Assembly (NCBI GenBank): GCA_946055365.1
Contig: CAMGFM010000087.1
Span: 1 to 6,022 of the forward strand
Direction: 5' to 3'
DNA from: an uncultured Prevotella sp.
GTDB taxonomy: Bacteria; Bacteroidota; Bacteroidia; Bacteroidales; Bacteroidaceae
Length of the DNA stretch: 6,022 nucleotides
Position numbers and translations under genes: made by a program
Shown here: positions 1 to 4,814 of the stretch, piece after piece
Position numbering within the stretch: the first letter of the stretch is position 1
How the letters are laid out: the number at the start of each line of letters is the position of its first letter
The notes under the pieces: model-generated
What the model saw: the letters and a program-made list of their open reading frames with translations, nothing else
Told to the model about the DNA's origin: nothing
Databases searched by the model: none

Positions 1-931
1 GGAACTCTGGCACGATGCCCTCCACCTGATCTGTCACGAACACCTGATTGCAATAGAGCTGTATTCTGTTTCTCTGCAACTCTATGTTTGACTTTATGCG
101 CGGAAAATAGAGTATGCCCGTGAGGTTAAACGGATAGTCCACGTTGAGGTGTATCCAGAACAGCGGCTCGTCCTGCATGGGATAGAGCTTGCGATAGAAC
201 TCCTTATAGTCCTCATCCTTGAGAGTGCTTGGTGTCTTGGTCCACAGTGGCTCGCTGTCGTTCACCACATTGTCCTCCTCGGTGTCGGTCATCTTGCCGT
301 CTTTCCACTCCTGCTTCTTGCCGAAAGCCACAGGCACAGACATAAACTTGCAGTACTTGTTGAGCAGTTCCTCTATCTTGCCCTTCTCCAGAAACTCCTT
401 GCAGTCATCGTCTATGTGGAGTATGATGTCAGAGCCGCGCGACTCTCTCTCCGCGTCCTCTATCTCAAACTCCGGGCTGCCGTCGCAGCTCCATCTCACG
501 GCCTTTGCGCCGTCCTTATAGCTGCGTGTCACTATCTCCGCCTTCTTGCTCACCATGAACGACGAGTAGAAGCCGAGGCCGAAATGTCCTATTATGGCGT
601 TTGCATTGTCCTTATATTTGTCGAGAAAGTCGGTGACACCCGAGAAAGCTATCTGGTTGATATATTTGTCTATCTCCTCCTCGGTCATGCCTATGCCGCG
701 GTCGCTCACGGTCAGCGTGCCTTTGTCAGTGTCAAGGCTCACCCTCACGGTCAGGTCGCCCAGCTCTCCCTTGAAATCTCCGCGCTCGGCGAGTGTCTTC
801 AGCTTCTGTGTAGCGTCAACGGCATTGGATACAATCTCACGAAGGAAAATCTCATGATCAGAATAAAGAAATTTCTTGATGACCGGAAATATGTTTTCGG
901 TCGTAACTCCTATATTACCTTTCTGTGCCAT
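1..931 (-). CDS. htpG: HtpG, Hsp90-family molecular chaperone (N-terminal 310 residues, cut by the left edge)
   Basis: Cytosolic ATP-dependent Hsp90 chaperone that works as a homodimer with the DnaK system. The frame is open from an ATG at 931-929 to the left edge, giving 310 codons of a protein usually about 620-690 residues long in this group; the rest of the middle domain and the dimerisation domain lie outside. Visible GHKL ATPase features are the helix LREIVSNAVDATQKL (30-44) with the catalytic Glu at 32 and the Mg-binding Asn at 36, DRGIGM (77-82) with the adenine-binding Asp77, and the glycine-rich lid motif GHFGLGFYSSF (115-125). The middle domain starts around 230, with PLWTKTPS near its start and LYCNQVFVTD near the edge. 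The start is set by the near-N-terminal GNIGVTTENIFP block, typical of Bacteroidales HtpG. No Shine-Dalgarno sequence is visible, as is usual in the phylum. A 270-nt gap from the upstream lipoprotein gene suggests its own promoter. Family identification is secure. Confidence 0.97.
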   Translation of the reverse strand, partial: MAQKGNIGVTTENIFPVIKKFLYSDHEIFLREIVSNAVDATQKLKTLAERGDFKGELGDLTVRVSLDTDKGTLTVSDRGIGMTEEEIDKYINQIAFSGVTDFLDKYKDNANAIIGHFGLGFYSSFMVSKKAEIVTRSYKDGAKAVRWSCDGSPEFEIEDAERESRGSDIILHIDDDCKEFLEKGKIEELLNKYCKFMSVPVAFGKKQEWKDGKMTDTEEDNVVNDSEPLWTKTPSTLKDEDYKEFYRKLYPMQDEPLFWIHLNVDYPFNLTGILYFPRIKSNIELQRNRIQLYCNQVFVTDQVEGIVPEF

Positions 932-987
932 ATTGGTTTTATATTAATATGTATGTTTGTTATTTATTCTAACTATATATTTTCAAT
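932..987 (-). promoter_or_regulatory. AT-rich leader immediately upstream of htpG
   Basis: This stretch is strongly AT-rich, with only a handful of G/C bases in 56 nt, in contrast to the balanced composition of the genes around it. It ends right at the htpG start codon and contains no AGGAGG-like sequence. Bacteroidota translation starts generally lack Shine-Dalgarno pairing and favour unstructured A/T-rich leaders, so this fits a 5' untranslated region of an efficiently translated gene. I could not place a convincing -33/-7 pair (TTTG and TAnnTTTG) here. No CIRCE-like inverted repeat (TTAGCACTC-N9-GAGTGCTAA) is present, so there is no sign of HrcA control. Confidence 0.4.
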
Positions 988-1092
988 GTCAGACAGCCCG
1001 TCCCCTGTTGCCAGAGGATTGTGCCCTCGCTTATAAAATTGCAAAGAGCGTGCCAAAAACACACATTGCCGAGATCATCCTCCAGTTTCCAC

Positions 1093-1120
1093 ATTATACA
1101 CACCGCCGCGCGCATGACAA
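1093..1120 (-). promoter_or_regulatory. Possible promoter for htpG
   Basis: On the minus strand the sequence TTGTCA (1120-1115) is followed after 16 nt by TATAAT (1098-1093), pointing toward htpG about 160 nt downstream. The TTTTG that includes the first box also resembles the -33 TTTG of Bacteroides promoters, but the downstream box is not a good TAnnTTTG. The layout therefore looks more like a generic sigma-70 promoter than the Bacteroidota type, and may be chance. It is the best candidate I can see in the 270-nt gap. Confidence 0.25.
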
Positions 1121-1123
1121 AAT

Positions 1124-1190
1124 GACAGCATAGACCTCAGAAAAATTCGTCATGCTGATCCTTTCCTGCTCTATGCCTGTCTCACGACAG
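1124..1190 (-). terminator. Nested inverted repeats downstream of the 738-residue lipoprotein gene, possible terminator
   Basis: Reading in transcript direction, CTGTC (1190-1186), a GTGA loop and GACAG (1181-1177) form a short 5-bp hairpin beginning 11 nt after the stop codon. The second arm also belongs to a larger inverted repeat: GACAGGCATAGA (1181-1170) against TCTATGCTGTC (1134-1124), 11 bp with one bulged base and a loop of 35 nt. The larger stem is followed by ATTTTG, and its loop contains a run of five T (1145-1141). Neither is a textbook intrinsic terminator because the U-tracts are short or misplaced. Position after the gene end is the main argument for termination; an attenuator or a transcript-stabilising structure is equally possible. 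Confidence 0.27.
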
Positions 1191-1201
1191 CCTCATTCCG
1201 C

Positions 1202-3418
1202 TTAATACACATAGGGGTATGTGCCTGGGAAATAGGAATATTTGTATTTTTCATAATCAACTTTCTGTTCCATACAATATCTTCGCAATGCATAGTTAAG
1301 GCTCATATGCTGCTCCCACCACTGCATTGTTTCCTCTCCCTCGTGCGTAAGCAAAGGCCCTGTTGACACTACAAACTCCTCCGACTGCATCATCTCCACG
1401 CTTACGGGGAAGCAAAGCCTGCCGTGGGGCAGCACTGTATAATCGGTCTTGTTGGGGTCGGCATCCTTATTAAAGTAACAGCTGATGGCCTTACTGACCT
1501 CATTGGACTCTCCATTCTCATTAAGCTCGTCATATTTGCCCACTCCGGCATAAGTGTGATAGCCTGCCTGCGCAAGATTCTTTTCCTTTCCGCTGTGATA
1601 GCACGACACAAGTGTGCCCTTATTATAGCCCACAAGACCTCCGATGACACCGTCGCCCGTGGCATAAGCCTCCACATCGCCCACATGGGCGCACGCCACA
1701 ATGCCTCCTGACTCTCCTAACGTGCCTACAAGGCTGCCGCTATATATCTCAGTGTCGTGTGGCTCTGTCTGGCGTATGTTGCCCTCGGCATAGCAGCCTA
1801 TAAAGATTCCGTCACACTTGTTTGCCAGAAGTCCTCTGCCGTCCACCTCTATCACATCAAAGAAGTTTAGCTTTTCTACAAACCCTAATATGCCCAGACT
1901 ATAAAAGAACGGACTGCCGTAAAGGTTGCGTATGGTGCGTTTGCCGCCATTAAAATTGCCGGCAAACTCGTGTGTGGCATCGCCTATGCCACACCATTCT
2001 ACCCATGCAGAGTCAACAAACAGCTCTGGCTGCAACACCAGGTCAGCGTCAAGTTTCACATACTGGTCTTCAAAAGACCTGCCGTTCTTCACCTCATGCG
2101 CAAATGACACTAACTGCTGCGCCGTACAGATGGTAAACGGTGCTGTTTCTTTGCCTGTATTGCCATAGATGTCATAGAGTGTGACAACGCCCTTATCATC
2201 CTTGCCCCAATAGAGCCAAGTGGCATCGTCGACCGTAGCCCCGGGGTCGTCGGCAAGAGTGAAATTGTTGCGATTGAGCATCTCTTCGGTGAGAAACACC
2301 GAGTTTTTCTTGAGGTCGCTGTTGTCGGGAGTCTCCACATACTGCCAGTCCATGTATTCCGCGCCCACGGTAATCTCCTCGTTCTCATGGTTGAGTGCCA
2401 CGTTGATGGTGGTGCAGTGGCCTGCACGATACTCAAGTCCGTTACACTTGGCCTTATATGCCTTTGTGACGGTCTGCTCAGGGTTCATGGCATCAGGATA
2501 GCTCACATTGAACGTGAACTCTTGGTCTGCCGTGCCAGGTATAGCCAGCGCATAAAACATAAACTGCTTGCTCACGCCTGTGCCAGTGCCTTCGGGGCGC
2601 GGTATCCACATCTTTGTGTCCATGCGAGTGTTTTCTTCCTCGGGCAGAGCCTTGACACCTGCCGAGAGCTGGTCCCACTTATACTTGACGGGCATGCTCT
2701 TCAACATCATGTCACTTACCACTGTCTTGGCATCAGGCGACTCGCTGCTCGACGAATAGCCCGAGATGCTCACTATCACGCGCACATTGGCAAGGGCATG
2801 ACAGAAGTAGAGCTTTGCCACAGAGCCACCCGTCTCTGCCACCTTATCTGTGTCAAAGGTGAGAAGCAGGTCGTCGGCCTTGATTTTCTCGTTGTCGGTG
2901 TGGTCTATATAGCTGTTTGTGGGGTCGACAGAGCGCAGACAGCTCGTGTATATGCCTGCCGACTCTTCCCATGTGAAGTTCTCTCTCGGCTGCGGCAGAC
3001 TGTAGCCGATGTAAGTGTGCGGATTGGCGGCATCACTCCAATAGATTCGCTCAGGAGCCTGCCCCGGGTTTGCCTGCGTGCCGCCTTTGGTGTCGTCGCG
3101 GTTCCATACGCCCAACGCCTGTCCGTCATCCACCTTGCAGTCATAGACAATGCCATGATAGGTGAAGCCCGGTATAGACGACACGGTGCGCTTGATGGTG
3201 GTCAGCACCATCTGATCATCGTTCACAAAAAGGCTGCGCCCCACATAATTGTCCTTGTCAAGGGCAGGCGCACGCGAGACGGCCGTGCCTGCAACCGTAG
3301 CCTCCACGCCGTTGAGCGGCACGGCACGGTCGGCAAGACCGTTGGCAGAGTCGTCGATGTCACCAGCGCATGAGGCGAGACACAACATGAAAAGTATATA
3401 ATAGATGTATTTTTTCAT
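1202..3418 (-). CDS. Fimbrillin-like surface lipoprotein with C-terminal GLUG repeats (738 residues)
   Basis: A predicted outer-surface lipoprotein. The N-terminus is a type II signal peptide (MKKYIYY, a hydrophobic stretch, then the lipobox LASC) with lipidated Cys17, which also fixes the start. Residues about 45-360 look like the fimbrillin/Mfa-like family: LYFCHALANVRVIVSI (203-218), MFYALAIPGT (287-296), then GLEYRAGHCTTINVALNH (327-344) and EITVGAEYMDW (348-358), the characteristic closing strands. The SRA at 48-50 sits where type V pilins carry a protease-sensitive Arg. The C-terminal part opens with FTICTAQQLVSFAHEVKNG (428-446), has AGNFNGGKRTIRNLY (486-500), and has GLUG-type repeats such as GSLVGTLGESGGIVACAHVGD (561-581) and GGLVGYNKGTLVSCYHSG (593-610). 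It is paralogous in this region to the gene at the right edge. The two domain types suggest a pilus-associated adhesin or tip subunit (inferred). It begins 292 nt after the preceding gene, behind a repeat array that may set its expression separately. Ligand unknown. Confidence 0.88.
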   Translation of the reverse strand: MKKYIYYILFMLCLASCAGDIDDSANGLADRAVPLNGVEATVAGTAVSRAPALDKDNYVGRSLFVNDDQMVLTTIKRTVSSIPGFTYHGIVYDCKVDDGQALGVWNRDDTKGGTQANPGQAPERIYWSDAANPHTYIGYSLPQPRENFTWEESAGIYTSCLRSVDPTNSYIDHTDNEKIKADDLLLTFDTDKVAETGGSVAKLYFCHALANVRVIVSISGYSSSSESPDAKTVVSDMMLKSMPVKYKWDQLSAGVKALPEEENTRMDTKMWIPRPEGTGTGVSKQFMFYALAIPGTADQEFTFNVSYPDAMNPEQTVTKAYKAKCNGLEYRAGHCTTINVALNHENEEITVGAEYMDWQYVETPDNSDLKKNSVFLTEEMLNRNNFTLADDPGATVDDATWLYWGKDDKGVVTLYDIYGNTGKETAPFTICTAQQLVSFAHEVKNGRSFEDQYVKLDADLVLQPELFVDSAWVEWCGIGDATHEFAGNFNGGKRTIRNLYGSPFFYSLGILGFVEKLNFFDVIEVDGRGLLANKCDGIFIGCYAEGNIRQTEPHDTEIYSGSLVGTLGESGGIVACAHVGDVEAYATGDGVIGGLVGYNKGTLVSCYHSGKEKNLAQAGYHTYAGVGKYDELNENGESNEVSKAISCYFNKDADPNKTDYTVLPHGRLCFPVSVEMMQSEEFVVSTGPLLTHEGEETMQWWEQHMSLNYALRRYCMEQKVDYEKYKYSYFPGTYPYVY

Positions 3419-3483
3419 CGTTCTAACACATTAAAGATGATTGAGCGGCTCACGACCGCCACCAATGAGACACTTTACAGCCA

Positions 3484-3651
3484 CCAACGAGGCTCTTTGT
3501 GAATGTAGAGTGGCACTCTATGAAAGCAGAGTGGCACTTAACAAAAGCAGAGTGGCACTTAACAAAAGTAGAGCGGCACTTTGCAAAAGCAGAGCGGCAC
3601 TTTGTGAAAGCAGAGCGGCATTTCATGAATGCAGAGCCTCACTTTACCGCC
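3484..3651. repeat. Degenerate 21-bp tandem repeat array, about 8 units
   Basis: Six clear 21-bp units run head to tail at 3505, 3526, 3547, 3568, 3589 and 3610 with no indels, flanked by a weaker unit on each side (3484 and 3631). The plus-strand core is GCAGAGYGGCACTT, followed by a variable A-rich 7-nt tail. Units at 3526 and 3547 are identical. The first three clear units have GTGG, the next three GCGG, so changes are clustered. A further remnant (GAGACACTTTAC, 3468-3479) may extend it left. Because 21 is divisible by 3, each frame encodes a heptad-like repeat, which creates plus-strand open frames that are probably not genes. The array occupies most of the spacer between the two lipoprotein genes. 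Confidence 0.93.
3563..3593 (-). promoter_or_regulatory. Possible Bacteroidota-type promoter inside the repeat array
   Basis: On the minus strand the junction of two repeat units reads TACTTTTG (3570-3563), an exact match to the Bacteroides -7 consensus TAnnTTTG. Upstream, after 19 nt, is TCTG (3593-3590), three of four bases of the -33 element TTTG, at an accepted spacing. Transcription would start near 3557, giving a leader of about 140 nt before the 738-residue gene. Other unit junctions read TGCTTTTG or TACATTCA, so only this one fits. A six-base match in a spacer of this size is expected by chance in a few percent of cases, so this is a candidate only. Confidence 0.27.
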
Positions 3652-3678
3652 GCCCAAGCCACACGTCACGTCACGACA

Positions 3679-3694
3679 TGCAGCCTTGGCTGCA
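3679..3694 (-). other. Perfect 16-nt palindrome just after a stop codon
   Basis: TGCAGCCTTGGCTGCA on the plus strand (TGCAGCCAAGGCTGCA in the transcript) starts 16 nt after the stop of the 364-residue gene and would form a GC-rich hairpin (6 bp closing a 4-nt CAAG loop). No T-run follows, so it is not a classical intrinsic terminator. Between two co-oriented genes it could act as a partial terminator, an mRNA 3'-end stabiliser, or a protein-binding dyad. Confidence 0.4.
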
Positions 3695-3710
3695 AGCTAT
3701 CGGCTACGCA

Positions 3711-4805
3711 TCATGGGTTTTGAGCTTCACCCTGACCAGACAACACCACCTTGACAGGATAACAAGTACCCTCCTCAAATTTCGTAATGCCGAGAATGGC
3801 ACTGTAACGCCTTTCGCCGTCGCGCAGCCACACCACCGCTTTTTTGTCAAGCACACACGGCGGCACATACAACATATAGTGTTTTGCTTTTGAAATGTCA
3901 CGCAATGCGGTGTAGGTGGCAGTGTTAGGCACCGTGCCGTAGACCCTGCTGTTGCCACCGCCGGGCATTGGGTTGCCAGTCATTGACAGTATGGACGAGC
4001 GTTTGTAATCTTTCTCTTCCAGAAACTCCACTCCCAGCACCCTGCCGTTGTTTTCATAGGAGCATGAAGCCTTTTCGCGGTAGTTGTAACTCTCGCTCTC
4101 ATAGCACTCGTCGGCATAGTAGTCGCCCACCACTATCTCCGCCCCGTCGATGTCGGGCATACCTTCAATCGTGAGAACAGCGTCCGACGACAGCGGCCAA
4201 GGCTGTTTCACCCCCTCCACCTCATGCGTCAGTGCCGCGTCGTCCACAGTGATGTCAAGCCTCGCCACCTTATGTCTAAACCACAGATGCACCTCCTTGG
4301 CTCCAGTCTGCCTTACTCCCTGCGCCCACACCACGTCGCTCCGTTTGAAACGCTCTGTCTTGCTCTGGTCGGCGCAAAAAAAGTTGCTCGGGCGCGAGTA
4401 GCGCACGTTGTTTACAACGAAGTTGCGTATGCCAGTGGTGTTTTGCGCCGTATATATATAGGTGGTGGCCTGTGCCTCAACACTCTGTCCGCCGCTAACA
4501 TAGGTGTCACCGTCAAACGACATGCTAAACGTGTAGTAGCCAGAGCCCCACTGCTCGCCCGTCTGATGGTCGAATGTGTGCGGACAGATGATTTTCATGC
4601 GAAGCGGTTCGCCGTCCTCAAAGCCCAGCCCGTCCATCGTGGTGCGCGTGAGAGGCTCTCCCTCAAAGGGCAGCACGCTCATGCGCACCGCCACTACATC
4701 AGCGTTGGCGGCAGGCGCATCGTCATCGGTGGCAGAGCAGCCCACGAGCATTGCGGGCAGCATCAACGCCAGCAGGCGTTGCAGGTGTTTGTCTATTTTA
4801 TACAT
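3711..4805 (-). CDS. Fimbrillin-like lipoprotein (364 residues)
   Basis: A predicted exported lipoprotein: MYKIDKHLQR, a hydrophobic stretch, and the lipobox LVGC with Cys23, followed by an acidic, Ala-rich linker (SATDDDAPAANAD). The lipobox supports the ATG at 4805-4803. The body resembles the fimbrillin/Mfa-like family in length and in two markers: LWFRHKVARLDITV (174-187), the family's F.H...kl.i block, and the closing FEEGTCYPVKVVLSG (343-357). PLTRTT (51-56) places an Arg at 54, near where type V pilins are trimmed by an Arg-specific protease; this is only an analogy. Unlike both neighbours it has no GLUG region. It starts 9 nt after the stop of the upstream gene, so the two are almost certainly cotranscribed. 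Likely a structural or anchoring subunit of a fimbria-like assembly (inferred); a stand-alone surface lipoprotein is also possible. A run of seven T (4382-4376, transcript strand) lies in the reading frame. Confidence 0.85.
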   Translation of the reverse strand: MYKIDKHLQRLLALMLPAMLVGCSATDDDAPAANADVVAVRMSVLPFEGEPLTRTTMDGLGFEDGEPLRMKIICPHTFDHQTGEQWGSGYYTFSMSFDGDTYVSGGQSVEAQATTYIYTAQNTTGIRNFVVNNVRYSRPSNFFCADQSKTERFKRSDVVWAQGVRQTGAKEVHLWFRHKVARLDITVDDAALTHEVEGVKQPWPLSSDAVLTIEGMPDIDGAEIVVGDYYADECYESESYNYREKASCSYENNGRVLGVEFLEEKDYKRSSILSMTGNPMPGGGNSRVYGTVPNTATYTALRDISKAKHYMLYVPPCVLDKKAVVWLRDGERRYSAILGITKFEEGTCYPVKVVLSGQGEAQNP

Positions 4806-4814
4806 GATACTGTG

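Noticed and set aside
149..1036. Plus-strand open frame of 295 codons
   Set aside because: It is antisense to htpG, whose ATPase motifs are unmistakable, and its residues have no domain-like pattern.
2387..3373. Plus-strand open frame of 328 codons
   Set aside because: It is the shadow of the 738-residue lipoprotein gene. Composition is rich in His, Arg, Ala and Val, as expected for an antisense reading; no motif was recognised.
3484..3651. CRISPR array
   Set aside because: The units abut without unique spacers and are too short and too degenerate; no cas gene is nearby.
3662..3676. Short CACGT tandem repeat (three units, the last ending in A)
   Set aside because: Only 15 bp; too short to distinguish from chance, although it adjoins the palindrome.
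3419..3710. Invertible promoter of the kind that switches Bacteroidales surface genes
   Set aside because: I looked for a pair of inverted repeats of about 10 bp or more flanking the spacer and found none; the repeats here are direct.
3441..3893. Plus-strand open frames over the repeat array (150 and 74 codons) with heptad repeats such as KAEWHLT and ESRAALC
   Set aside because: The heptads follow automatically from a 21-bp repeat with no stop in those frames. The longer frame runs antisense into the end of the 364-residue lipoprotein gene, and neither has a recognisable domain or signal peptide. A small repeat protein is not excluded but is not supported.
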